64,000 nucleotides of DNA from Oreohelix idahoensis. Lineage: Eukaryota; Mollusca; Gastropoda; Stylommatophora; Oreohelicidae. The notes under the pieces were generated by a model. The model worked only from the letters and a program-made list of their open reading frames with translations. It ran no database searches and was not told where the DNA came from. This document shows, one piece after another, positions 1 to 10,400 of this stretch. How positions within the stretch are numbered: position 1 is the stretch's first letter; each line of letters opens with the position of its first letter. The stretch lies in NCBI GenBank assembly GCA_024509875.1, contig JAMPIV010012156.1:124001-188000 (forward strand). Reading direction: 5' to 3'. The translations under genes were made by a program, and so were the position numbers.

Positions 1-345
1 GGAGTCGGATTATCACAGATTGAAAAACACTGACCTAGACAGCTGTAGCTTGGAGCACCTCAGCAGAAGTCCGATGAGCACATGTTGAGAAACACTTCCA
101 CAAAAATTAACTGTAGCTTGGGACACCTCAGCAGAAGTGTGATGATCACAATGTGAGAAACACTGATATATATAGACAATTATCTGAGGCTTGGGGCACC
201 TCAGCAGAAGTTCGATGATCACAGATTGAGTAACACTGCCATAGAACATTAACTGTAGCTTGCGGCACCTCAGCAGAAGTCCAATGATCACAAGTTGAGA
301 AACCCTGCCATACAGAATAGTTGTATGTGAAGATACCGATGGTCA
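1..345. repeat. Minisatellite, ~69-bp unit, about 4.5 copies
   Basis: Units share the core CACCTCAGCAGAAGT followed by a GATGATCACA-type segment and GAGAAACACTG. Copies begin near 43, 111, 183 and 252, and a partial copy runs off the left edge. Copies differ by about 15-20%, so the array is not recent. The ORFs across it are by-products of the repeat. Confidence 0.85.
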
Positions 346-570
346 TTTGTTGGCAAATTCGACTTTTAAGAGCTGTATTCTTCTTTGATTAGCTGCACCT
401 TGTGGAGCAGGGGTTGGCAACTGGTCGATCTTGATATAGCGGTAGATCCCAATACAATATTTGGTAGTTCTCTAGGTGACAGGGAAAAAGGATTTTTAAC
501 CTGAGTACATTTTGGACTTGCCCTCTCCCACCGGTACTTAAAAGTCATGGTGATGATAATGCCATTTGAA

Positions 571-1198
571 CAGTGGCGTATCCTGGTAATGCGAGCTAGG
601 CGTGCTGCTACTTAAAATGAATATGTACGCCTAATATTTAACTTCTTTCCCTCTTAATTTAAAAACCAACTATATTCAACTACGCAAAGATAGTTATTAG
701 ATGTAAATGTCAATTATCTCCGAAATACTAATTAACTTACAACTTGAAACTCACTGTCACTGTAATAATCTGCATTCCCGTCAACTAACAAAAATTAATC
801 ACAAAAAACACTGGACGGACACAGCCGATTTTTACGACTCCGAGAACTGCAAGACCACCGCACGCATGTTCGTATTGTATTGACGTATCTGGCCATGACC
901 CCGATCCACACAAAACAATTTTCAGACGTGAATCCGAAAGGGACAACACGCATCGTGACGGAATTACCCGAGAAACTTCGGGCGATTGTAACCAACCAAA
1001 TAAAGCTGCACTATAAAACGCGTCTGGGAAACCGAAACAAGATATACTCGTAGAGTCTATGCGGGAAAATCCGTTATCCTGATGCGTGCGGTCCGAAAGC
1101 AGAACTTTAGAAGAGAAATATTTTATAGAATAATAAATTAAATTTTTATTTTCCTTCGGGCATAGGTGTGCGCAGCACACATAGAGAATACGCCACTG
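571..1198. mobile_element. Non-autonomous hAT-type DNA transposon, 628 bp
   Basis: The left end reads CAGTGGCGTATCCT and the right end is the inverted AGAATACGCCACTG. The element is flanked by a perfect 8-bp duplication CATTTGAA (563-570 and 1199-1206). Eight-bp duplications with CAGTGGCG-type ends are typical of the hAT superfamily. No transposase is recognisable inside; the 147-codon minus-strand ORF crosses the right end and has no known domain, so this is a passenger element. Confidence 0.85.
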
Positions 1199-1479
1199 CA
1201 TTTGAACCCTCCTATTCTGTGCAAGCATCCATTTATGAAAGTCTGTATCGTCCAGATTGCCAGTTTTATCCCTGACGTTTCAGTGCCAAAGAGTGGAAAT
1301 GTCTTGAATAATTTATGTGAAAGTTTGTTTGTTTTTTATTGATCTTCATTTAATTTCAAATATTTTTCAGAGGAATTAAAGCCACTCCTGCAAGTGTATG
1401 TCCCGTTTATTTTGTGTGAAATGTATTTCTGACAGTTCACAACTTGAGGAGTGTTTTTTTTTCCAAGTGTGTTCTAGCT

Positions 1480-1722
1480 GAGCGTCCTATTGGCAGAGTG
1501 GTTAGAGCGCTGGCCTTTAGCAGTAAAGGTGCCGGGCTCGAAACACGGTAGCCTCACAGTGCAGTCTACCCAGCTGTAAATGGGTACCTGGCCCTGCTCT
1601 TGAGTTAGGAATGGAAAATGCAGCGAGGAAGGGAACTGGTCACTCCAACTTTCGATGTTTGACCAAGTACAGTGAAGTCTCTAACTCTTCATTCCCCTAC
1701 AGCAGTATTTGCTATGGGTCTA
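1480..1722 (+). mobile_element. tRNA-derived SINE, family A
   Basis: The head has an A-box-like TGGCAGAGTGG and a B-box-like GGGCTCGAAAC, as in RNA polymerase III promoters inside tRNAs. The body carries the family hallmark CCAGCTGTAAATGGGTACC and CTCTTGAGTTAGGAA, and the 3' part ends CCCCTACAGCAGTATTTGCTATGGG. The same body recurs at 1967, 8436, 18175, 21008, 26650 and 32200. Confidence 0.8.
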
Positions 1723-1966
1723 ACTTTACTTTGTTATTCTAGCAGTCATAACTCTTTGTTGGTGTTTCCTCTGTGGATTTTCAGACACAGTGGCGGCGTC
1801 TCATTTTGTTATGAGTAGGTTATATGTCATAAGAGGGAAGGTTATCAGCAACAAAGTCCAGGTCGTCGATGTGTTTCCTCAGAGTCCACTTAATTCCAAG
1901 TGCCACATTTGTTCCTTCCTATATTTTTCTCCATTATTTTTTTGGTAGCTCCTTACAGAGCATGAG

Positions 1967-2348
1967 CGTGCCCGATTGGCTAAGCGGTTAGGGCTCTTGC
2001 CTCATGCAGCATAGTTACCGGCTTCCAGGATCGAAACCAGGCATAGTCAAGCTCCGGTCTACCCAGCTGACCTAACTCTGCTCTTGATTTACGGAAGGCA
2101 AAGGCAGCGAGACAGAGAACTGATCACCACACCTCAATTAAAAACTGGACCTTGCGTGATAACATCTCATCTAACCAGACCACAAGGTCTTTTATATTTG
2201 GACATGCGCCCTAATATAACCAAAGGACTCTGTGTCTATGTTGAACGAAACGCGCCTCGCCAAACGAGGAAAAATGTTTTTTTTTTTTTTTAAAAGAAAA
2301 GGTAACATCTTATTCCCCAGCGTCAGTATCTGTTATGGGGTTACCTTT
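1967..2348 (+). mobile_element. tRNA-derived SINE, family A, interrupted copy
   Basis: The head has TTGGCTAAGCGG (A-box-like) and GGATCGAAACC (B-box-like), followed by CGGTCTACCCAGCTG and CTGCTCTTGATTTACGGAAGG, then the family end CAGTATCTGTTATGGGGTTACC. About 130 extra bases, including an oligo-T run at 2277-2290, separate the middle from the 3' end. This suggests a second insertion or a longer subfamily. Confidence 0.65.
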
Positions 2349-2884
2349 GCCTTTTATCGACTATGGAGCCACCACTACAACAGTTGGGCCTCTTACATAA
2401 AGCTTTAAAATGTTTCCTGCACTCCCTGCTGGGGAAGCTTTTGTATCACCGAGTTTTACACAACGAGAGTTGGATAGTCCCACACACAGCCGTTCACACA
2501 AACCGCCTATTACGACATGCATTGGAAAACAGGCGTTCTATTCTTTTATTGTCTTTTCGGTGACCTCATGAACCCGCGTGAGATATCTTATTAAACACAT
2601 TTTCTGAACACAACTGGAACCAGGACGGAAACGGGGCTGCAAGAATTGTGGGAATGGTAGGTAAGAAGAGTTGATTTTGAACAGGGACAAAGCAAGGCGA
2701 ATGTGCGTGTGATGTCTTATTTTAGTGATGGACGGTTTGTATAAATTATCTTTGATGTCAAACGCTGATTACAAACATGTTCTCCGTCCTAGTTGATGTA
2801 CCTGTCAGGAGCGGAAATCTGGCTCTCGTTTCCGGACTTTATGCGCGTCCTCCACTTCTCCTCGGTTTGTGAACTACACTTCTT
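2349..2884. other. Intergenic, diverged dispersed repeat at left, otherwise nothing recognised
   Basis: The first ~80 bases (GGAGCCACCACTACAACAG and following) resemble sequence at 3340-3370 and 4237-4290, so they belong to an old dispersed repeat. The rest shows no coding or structural signal that I can name. Confidence 0.5.
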
Positions 2885-3320
2885 GTTTCACCACAAACTC
2901 TCACATTTTGTTTCACACACATGCATAAATTCATTCACACCACAAACTCTCACATTTTGTTTCACACACGTGCATAAATTCATTCACACCACAAACTCTC
3001 ACATTTTGTTTCACACACATGCATAAATTCATTCACACCACAAACTCTCACATTTTGTTTCACACACGTGCATAAATTCATTCACACCACAAACTCTCAC
3101 ATTTTGTTTCACACACATGCATAAATTCATTCACACCACAAACTCTCACATTTTGTTTCACACACGTGCATAAATTCATTCACAATTCTCACATTTTTGT
3201 CACACACATGCATAAATTCATTCACACCACAAACTCTCACATTTTGTTTCACACACGTGCATAAATTCATTCACACCACAAACTCTCACATTTTGTTTCA
3301 CACACGTGCATAAATTCATT
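2885..3320. repeat. Minisatellite, 49-bp unit, about 9 copies
   Basis: The unit contains CACAAACTCTCACATTTTG and GCATAAATTCATTCACAC. Starts at 2892 and 2941 give a 49-bp period. One variable site alternates CACATG / CACGTG in successive units for eight units, giving a 98-bp higher-order pattern. One unit near 3185 is shortened. Confidence 0.9.
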
Positions 3321-3775
3321 CATGTATCTTGTCATATTCCCTTTGGACTATGATGCCGCCACTACAGCTGGTCCAAAGGAAAAGGATCCCGTTCCACGCC
3401 CATTGAGGCATATTGGGAATATGGTGTTAGGCCCATATTTTCTTGACCATCGGCACACTAGGGGTGATGTGGTCAGCATCACGCCGACCGCCTTAACCTT
3501 CCCAGAAGTTGCTCTGGTACCCAGTTGAGGCTGGGTCGACCCAGGAGCCGTTTGCGGCCTAAAAAAATCTCACCTCATCTGGGGATCGAACCATAGACCA
3601 CTGAGCTAGGAAGCCAGTGCACTAATAACTATGCTACCGCGGCTCCCGGTCCCAAGGAAGCTTGCGGCAAAACATTCGAGTCCTCTTGCAGCAGTTGTTT
3701 CACTTCTCTACTGTTTGACAACTACACTCCTGTTTTCACTGCACATACTCACATATTTGTTTTTGTTTTGTTTTT
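3321..3775. repeat. Old dispersed repeats with a SINE-like insert
   Basis: Two segments, around 3340-3380 and 3640-3760, resemble sequence at 2360-2430 and 4237-4320 (CTATGATGCCGCC..GGTCCAAAGG and CCCAAGGAAGC). Between them, GGAGCCG at 3547 and CGCGGCTCC at 3639 bracket a tRNA-like stretch, suggesting a SINE inserted in an older repeat. No gene is visible. Confidence 0.45.
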
Positions 3776-4186
3776 TTCTATCCAGCGCCACTTGGGCTTC
3801 ATCCCTTCGGCCCAATGACATGAAACAAATTTGCATGGCATTGCGAAGCTAGGTAGCCTGTGTACTTTCCTTCCCACCCGGTCAGGAGCCAGATGTCCGT
3901 GCCATCTCCGCTCCTTCCCGTCCACAGCGGGTTTGTTCTCAAGAGCCGTTCAGGCTACTCCAGTCCCCGGTGGAAGGCACTTCTTCAAATGTCTTCGCCA
4001 GGACTCGAATTAATCCAGTCCAAGTCCCGGTCGAAGGAACTTCTTCAAATGTCTTCGCCAGGATTCGACTTAATCCAGTTCAAGTCCCGGTCGAAGACAC
4101 TCTTCCAAATGCTCTCGCCAGGGCGCGAACCTGGATCACCCGATCGCCAGCGCAGTGTGGTAACCACTACGCTAGCGCGGCTCCCT
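3776..4186 (-). mobile_element. tRNA-derived SINE, family C, with internal 60-bp tandem repeat
   Basis: On the minus strand the head reads GGGAGCCGCGCTAGCGTAG, followed by a B-box-like GGTTCGCGCCC, so it is tRNA-like. The middle has about three copies of a 60-bp unit (AAGTCCCGGTCGAAG..CTTCTTCAAATG on the + strand). The distal part includes CCGGTCAGGAGC and CAATGACATG. Related copies lie at 10042-10400 (+) and 11250-11531 (-). Confidence 0.75.
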
Positions 4187-4324
4187 CACATATGTGTTCA
4201 CACATGCACACATTAATTCATTTCTCTTTTCACTCCCTATGGGGCATAAAGTCACCATTATAGCTGGTCCCAAAGAAGCCTCCGTCAAAGCATCCATGTC
4301 TTCTTGCAGTTGTGTTTTTAACTA

Positions 4325-4666
4325 CTAGTGTCAAAGCCCGTCATAAGACGGCAATTAAATTCAAAAGCACCAATACCTAACGGCAATTTTGCTTATTCAA
4401 AAGTATTTTATTTTAAACCACTGCGCATCACCACAGTACACAAACTACGTAGCAGCAGCGAGGATCCGAATGTGTGTATACGGGATCACACATTCTATAA
4501 ATATTTGTGTGCACGCCGTCATTTCCGCATTCTTCTTTGGTAAGTGTTACTATTTTCGGGAGAGTACATATAAGGGAAACAATACAATTAATGTCCAACT
4601 TTCAACCAAAGTTGCATCCCTTAACGTTACGCACTGACAGAAAAAGCTGGGATTTTATATATAGGA
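4325..4666 (-). mobile_element. Complete non-autonomous Helitron, 342 bp
   Basis: Read on the minus strand, the element begins TCCTATATATAAAATC and ends with a short GC hairpin (GCCGTC TTAT GACGGGC) about 11 nt before a terminal CTAG. It lies between an A and a T, the Helitron insertion preference, with no target duplication. These are the canonical Helitron marks: 5' TC, subterminal hairpin, 3' CTRR. A ~95-bp block (4541-4636) recurs at about 30187-30282 next to a Helitron helicase fragment, which suggests that family mobilised this element. Confidence 0.8.
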
Positions 4667-5002
4667 TTTCTTTTACATAATGGGGTTGCCAGCCCCATAC
4701 ACAAACTCATATTAGTCGCCTCTTACGACATGCCTGAGGAAGCAATAGCCTGTTCTTTCTTTGCCTTCTAGAGACCCCTGTGAACTGCTCGGGACGTGCA
4801 CACATACGCCTCTGAAAGCTTTGATTCTTACACAATATTCCTTACATCAGCGGCAGAAAACACATGAGCTTTGAGCAGTGGTGGCTCGTTCTTATGGGAT
4901 AGCGGTGTCGGCCCCACCTGAACTTTGAAACCAAAAAAAATTCATTTTCATGTTTTCACACTGACTTATTTCAGCCGTTATGATTCTACATTGAATCCTA
5001 CT

Positions 5003-5133
<131 letters not shown>

Positions 5134-5180
5134 CACAAACACACACGTTTCTAATAAAGAACTATTCTTCCTTTCACATA

Positions 5181-5510
5181 CTCTTCTTCTTCTTTGATCC
5201 TTAGCCGCCAACCGTCAAAGCAGTCAGTGGCCATCACGCCTGGTGGCATCTTGTAGGGCAGCAACACATTTATCCACTTTGCTCGGTCAGCGGCCATCCT
5301 TCGTACAGTGCCCCAGCTCTGGTTCATTCTTTGCATCTCGGCTTCCACAGTTCTCCGCCAAATTGTTTTTGGTCGGCCTCTCTTTCGCTTTCCCTCGGGG
5401 GTCCATAGCATAGTTGTTCTTGTGATGATATCAGGGTCCCTTCTGAGGACGTGGCCAACCCAACTGCAGCGTCTGCCAGCTATGATGGTGTGCGTGTCCT
5501 CCTGGTTACT
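5181..5510 (-). mobile_element. 5'-truncated LINE fragment, family B
   Basis: The minus strand encodes the C-terminal end of a LINE polyprotein (GKRKRGRPKTIWRRTVEAEM and onward). It is followed by a 3' tail rich in GAAGAAGAAG. The fragment is flanked by a 10-bp duplication CTTTCACATA (5171-5180 and 5511-5520), as expected for target-primed insertion of a truncated LINE. A second, inverted copy lies at 6282-6525. Confidence 0.8.
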
Positions 5511-5689
5511 CTTTCACATATACAAGACCTTAAATATACAGCAGATATTTTTCTTCTTTGCGTACCATGCCTGGTGGGGTAGGCGATCATGTTTCTGCGC
5601 AGCATCCTATCTCTGGTACTATTTATTAGTTATGTTGTTGAATTCTTTCCATACCACGGTGTCAGAGGGTCCAATATTTTCTGCCTTTG

Positions 5690-5960
5690 TTGTCCTCTCT
5701 CTCTCTCTCTCTCTCTCGCTCTCTGTCTGTCTCTCTCTCAAACGGTCTAATATCTTCTGCCTTTGTCCTCTCTCTCTCTGTCTGTCTGTCTGTCTTTCTG
5801 TCTCTCTGTGTCTCTGTCAGTCTCTCTGTCGCTCTATCTCTCTCTGTCTCTGTCTGTCACTCTCTGTCTGTTTATGCCTCTCTCTGTGTCTCCCTGTCTC
5901 TCTCTGAGTCTCTGTCTCTCTTTGTCTGTCTGTCTGTGTCTGTCTCTCTCTCTTTTTTTC
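5690..5960. repeat. Degenerate CT/GTCT microsatellite
   Basis: Mixed CTCT, GTCT and CTGT repeats with interruptions. All overlapping serine/leucine/valine-rich ORFs are artefacts of the repeat. Confidence 0.95.
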
Positions 5961-6281
5961 AATCTTTCCTGCTGCCATGATACAAATTGATTGACATGCC
6001 GCTTCCTATTTTTAAATATCTTCACTTGTATTCATTGAATAAACATGAAACACGTGTCAAAACAATGAGCAAAAAACTGTTATTTGATACATACGTTTTA
6101 CTTTTTATGATGACGGAAACAAAATAATTATTTTTTATTTGTTCTGATGACAGAAACAAAATAATTATTTTTTATTTGTTCTGATGACCGAAAACAAGAT
6201 AAAACAAGATAAAATCTAAAATCCCCAATAGACCGGAGTAACACGAGTTAGCACAAATTGCCGCCTGGTATGAAATCATGT

Positions 6282-6525
6282 TTCAAGAACAGCTATGCTG
6301 TGGACCCCCGAAGGAAAGCGAAAGAGAGGCCGACCAAAAACAACTTGGCGGAGAACTGTGGAGGCTGAAATGCAAAGAATGAACCAGAGTTGGAGCACTG
6401 TACAAAGGATGGCCGCCGACCGAACAAAGTGGAAGCAATTTGTTGCTGCCCTACAAGACGCCACCAGGCGTGATGGCCACTGACTGCGTTGATAGGTGGC
6501 CGGCTAAGGATCAAAGAAGAAGATG
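6282..6525 (+). mobile_element. 5'-truncated LINE fragment, family B, 244 bp
   Basis: It encodes the same C-terminal tail as the 5.2-kb copy (GKRKRGRPKTTWRRTVEAEM and onward), then ends in GATCAAAGAAGAAGATG. A 12-bp duplication with one mismatch, ATGAAATC(A/G)TGT, flanks it at 6270-6281 and 6526-6537. Only the last ~60 codons were reverse transcribed. Confidence 0.8.
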
Positions 6526-6719
6526 ATGAAATCGTGTGTAGAACAAACAGGGTGTCACTATGAGCTGTAATGCTTAAGTGACATCGCGTTTCAAATAGTA
6601 AAATGAGTTAATTATCTTTATTTTCATTCATGTGTCATATAAATTAGTTGGAAATGGTTTGAAGGAAAACAATTTTAAAATCGTGACATTTCAACAACCC
6701 TGTATATTCCAGATTTCAT

Positions 6720-7250
6720 CTTTTCATAACATGGCCAAAGAAAGTTGACCGCTTACTTCTGACATGAGGAGTCAGCATCTTTTGCGCATTGCCCTTTATT
6801 AGGACACCTTGATTACTTTTCTTTCCTGTCCATGGTATTTTGAACATTCTTAAGTAAAACCACATATCTGTGGGCAGTGGCGAATCTACGTTTTGGGGGC
6901 CCTGAAGCGTGAACTCTTGGAGGGGCCTCTTTTATTAAAAAAAAAGTGTTGGGGGATGGGAAAGAAACGTATTATAGAGAAAAGTGGACTTGGGGCCCCG
7001 AAGCTCAAGCTTCATTAGCTTCATAGTAGATCCGCCTCTGTCTGTGGGCTCTACTACATTTCCTACTTAACTTTTACTAATTGTCCATGACTCCGCTTCC
7101 TGTCAGGAATGATACTATATAACACAGAAAAACTTTGTTTCTTACTTCCACTGACAAACGGTTGTTGTATAAATTATTTTCATGTTAAATAATGTTGCTT
7201 CTGCCTGGGTTTTTTCACTCTTCACTTCTGAGATGCATTTCTTACGGTAG
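6720..7250 (-). mobile_element. Old LINE reverse-transcriptase fragment, family C, split by a hAT MITE
   Basis: The minus strand is clearly related to the better-preserved copy at 33785-34880. Shared segments include TCATCTTTTCATAACATGGCC, CCATGGTATTTTGAACATTCTT and TTGTCCATGACTCC (compare 33980-34190). It is frameshifted throughout and carries no usable ORF. It is interrupted at 6875-7040 by a hAT-type MITE. Confidence 0.65.
6875..7040. mobile_element. hAT-type MITE, 166 bp, with 8-bp target duplication
   Basis: The ends are CAGTGGCGAATCTAC and the inverted GTAGATCCGCCTCTG, 13 of 15 matching. A perfect 8-bp duplication TCTGTGGG lies at 6867-6874 and 7041-7048. The interior is G/C-rich (GGGGGCCC, GGGGCCCC) with no ORF. 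The insertion splits the older LINE fragment around it. Confidence 0.88.
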
Positions 7251-7260
7251 AATTAGATAT

Positions 7261-8435
7261 CTCATCGTAAACGTCGCATCCGGCCTGATTCAGCGCGAGA
7301 CAGTATCGTGGATTTAAACCGCTTCCGCTAGTCTCCCCCCCCCCCCTCCCCACATGGCACATGTTTGTTAACATTCCTTCTGTCTCGGGCAGATTGTGAA
7401 CAAATAGGGCAAGATGGTGAGCTTTGTTAACACCGCCACCACACAGAAAGAAACCGCGTTAACAAACAAAGGAACCGAATAATAAGGTAATATTTTTTTT
7501 TTTAAAGCGGGTAAAGGTGGGTTTTAAAAAATGGTAATACATCTTACTAGGACAAATGGCAAAGAAAATTGTTTACGTAGTGGCCACAAAGCCTTCGCCG
7601 GGGCTAAATTAACAAAAACAAAGCGAGAACAAAGTGAGAAAGATTAAAAATAACATTAATACAACCGGTGAAATCGACGTGGCCAGAAATGTGCGGTGAA
7701 TACGCAAAAATGGAGGGAGGGGGGAACAACATAGTTTAGGAATCTATCTTTATTCCAGCAGCCTCCCCCGTCTTACGCTGTTCAATTAGCGCGTTTTCGA
7801 TTTAACGCCGTTTCTGCTTTATGCGATATGCCTGTTATAGTATAATCAGGGCTGTAGATGTGGAGGGTTCATACATTCCCCGCCCCCCTTTTTAGGGTTT
7901 GGTGAAAAACATTTGTGGGCAAATTATACTGTACCAAACATGTTTTGGGCCGAAATTTTTTTATAAACCAAAATCCCCCTCCCTTTATTAAGTCCTATCT
8001 ACTGCCCTGAGTATAATCATGGGCAATTATAGAATACTTTTCCCATCCATATAAAATGACAATAGTTATTAAATGCATTACGTACATGTCAAAAGTGATT
8101 CAATAATAAACACTGCTGTATACATAAAGTACGAGGCAAAACAGTGAATAGATTATTATTGACACAGATGATAGAAGTTAGAAATTACTGATAGCTATGT
8201 ACAGTATATCTGGCTCCGTATGGAGCATAGGATCAAACAGTTTCTAGATGGTCCCAGAAACAATTATGAAGATCATAACTGGAATTATGTCTTGCATTTA
8301 AGGCATGAAGAAAACAAGGACGGTGGGTGTTAATTAACTCACGAGAAATAGAATATAAGAAGATGCGAAGCTGGCATTCGCTAGGGAACAAGAGTTGAGA
8401 AATGCAATGAAAATACAGCTTCAGCTTAAAAAAGG
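7261..8435. other. No gene recognised
   Basis: AT-rich sequence with a short C run near 7327-7338, T-runs near 7493-7505 and scattered stops. No known element ends or domains are visible. Confidence 0.6.
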
Positions 8436-8590
8436 TCAAGGTAATCCCATAGCAGATACTGCCGTAGGGGAGTGAAGTGTTAGAGACTTCACCATAATAG
8501 GTCCAGCATTGAGAGGTGGGATAACCAGTTCACGTCCTGCAGCCTTTCCCTTCCCTAACTCAAAGTCAGGTACCCATTTACAGCTGTACA
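8436..8590 (-). mobile_element. tRNA-derived SINE, family A, 3' part
   Basis: The + strand reads GGTAATCCCATAGCAGATAC, then GTAGGGGAGTGAAGTG, then CTAACTCAAAGTCAGGTACCCATTTACAGCTG. This is the reverse complement of the family A body and 3' end seen at 1600-1722. The tRNA-like head is missing. Confidence 0.75.
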
Positions 8591-8639
8591 TCTTAATAAT
8601 GATTAATATTTAAGTATTAGATATACAGATCATGTATTC

Positions 8640-8935
8640 AATCAACACCCTTTAGCTCTCCAAGGAGCATAGGCCTTCAACAAAGTCCTCTTATCGCATG
8701 CCATCTGCTCAAGTTCTTTCCATGTTTTTCTCATCATTTTCACCTCTGTATCCAGTTCTCTTCTCCATGTGTTGTTGGTCTACCTCTGCCTCTCTTTCCC
8801 TATGTATTAAAGTAATAATAAAATTTCTGGCATACCCGTCCCAAATGTCAACCACAGATGCTTCTCGAAGTGGCTTGCCTGGTCTTCTCACAGCGGTAGC
8901 TCTAGTGGTCTCTTATTCTAGCTTTTGCGTATCAT
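8640..8935 (-). mobile_element. LINE C-terminal/3' tail fragment
   Basis: The + strand segment GGAGCATAGGCCTTCAACAAAG..CTGCTCAAGTTCTTTCCATG resembles segments at 24230-24335, 35360-35530, 37170-37260 and 56865-56950. On the minus strand it reads as the basic C-terminus of a LINE polyprotein (GRGRP-type motif), broken by frameshifts. Confidence 0.55.
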
Positions 8936-10041
8936 GGTTGTGGCCACTAATATAAGCTGTCTCTTTTGTGAAGGCACCTAATTATATTTAATTAAGTGTT
9001 TAGCGGTGCTAATAGCTTAAAAAGCCCATCTTTCCAGTGACGAAAAGGCAATAGTTGACTTGTTTTTAGCAAATTTCTGCTAGAACATCTTCACAAAGAG
9101 AACAGCCCTGTTACCAGGCTTCTTGGGAGTGTGTTTGGACCCACAGTTTTGGGGATATATTTATTTAACAAGTCGCGCCCAAGCTTTCAGCGTTCCTCAC
9201 GTGACATAGCGTGGGTCAGCTGTCAAGCTATACCAATGGCCTCATAAATAATTCTGGCAATTTTCAAGCATACAAGTCTGGCCATGGTCCCATTCAAAAA
9301 GATAGAAATTCTTTAATCGCCCATGCATGGCAAAAAAAATGCCTTCTTTCTCGCGAGAAGGGGGAGAGAGAGAGAACGGGGGAGAGAACGAAGAGGGACT
9401 GTGAGAGATTTAACAAGCGTTACTGTTTAAGTTTATAGATAGCGTTAGAATTGAAGAAACTTCGTCCCATTCAGTAAAGGAATTAATAGGTCAAACAAAT
9501 TTAAAGACATAAAATGTAGATAGGCGAATCGTTATGTGACAGTGGTACCTTGTGACGAGATGAAAATTAGATAGTAAAATAATAGTTCCCAGAACTAGAG
9601 AATAGAACAGGCAAACTAGAGGTAGGGATGGCAGAGGACAAGTCAGGTAGATAACTACACCATTCTAGATGGTAGCTGTAGAAGAAAGCTGTGTAGTAAG
9701 TCATCTTCTCATTTCACTTATCCTATGCTCCAAGGGTGTCTCTATTACTAGTTGGATGAAATACAGCTCGTTAGTTTCTTACCGATTTAAAATATAAAAT
9801 ATTCTTTTGAATACACATAAGAACAAAATTTTGAACTGTAATTGGAATTTAAATCAGTCAATCAACTGCAATTTATAAAAATACATCAGTACACTTAAAT
9901 AATAAAATAAATATCTAGTAAAAGTTTCTGATACGTTTTTATAAATCACAAGATGGAAATCAGTATTGTGTTAATGTCTCTTGTCAACATACCGGCCATT
10001 TGGTGCTTCTTCAAAGAAACGTTTACTTAACTCGTTCAGTT
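8936..10041. other. No gene recognised
   Basis: AT-rich intergenic DNA. A short purine-rich tract (GGGGGAGAGAGAGAG region) occurs near 9360-9390. Neither strand holds a convincing ORF, element end or RNA. Confidence 0.6.
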
Positions 10042-10400
10042 GAGGGAGCAGCGCTGGTGTAATGGTTACCACACTGCGCTGGCGATCGGGTGATCCAGGC
10101 TCAAGCCCGGCGAGGACATTTGAAGACGTATCGTCGACCGGGACTTGGACTGGATTAATTCGAGCCCTGGGCGAAAACATTTGAAGGAGTGTCGTCGACC
10201 AGGGACTGGAGGCTCCTGAGCTGACCCAGCTCTAATGGGCACCCTCCGAAGACGGCGAGTATCTGCCTGAATGGCGAGTGGACACCTGTCATTGTACAGG
10301 GAAAAAAGGGATACTCACGTAAAAAATCAGTCTCAGGTTAGATATACTAACCAGAGATTCTCGCCTCGAGTAAAAGCGGGCGTACGTTAAAAAATTTAAT
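10042..10400 (+). mobile_element. tRNA-derived SINE, family C
   Basis: The head GGGAGCAGCGCTGGTGTAAT with CTCAAGCCCGGCG is tRNA-like and matches the reverse complement of the copy ending at 4186. It carries two copies of the family's 60-bp internal unit (GTCGTCGACC variants). It ends in AAATAAATAAATAAAT, a short simple tail. Confidence 0.75.

Noticed and set aside
785..1228. 147-codon minus-strand ORF
   Set aside because: It spans the right end of a hAT element and its flank; no transposase motifs.
4875..4935. CAGTGGTGGCTC start resembling a hAT end, inverted partner at 12850-12915
   Set aside because: The two lie 8 kb apart with several unrelated elements between, so they are more likely separate remnants than one transposon.
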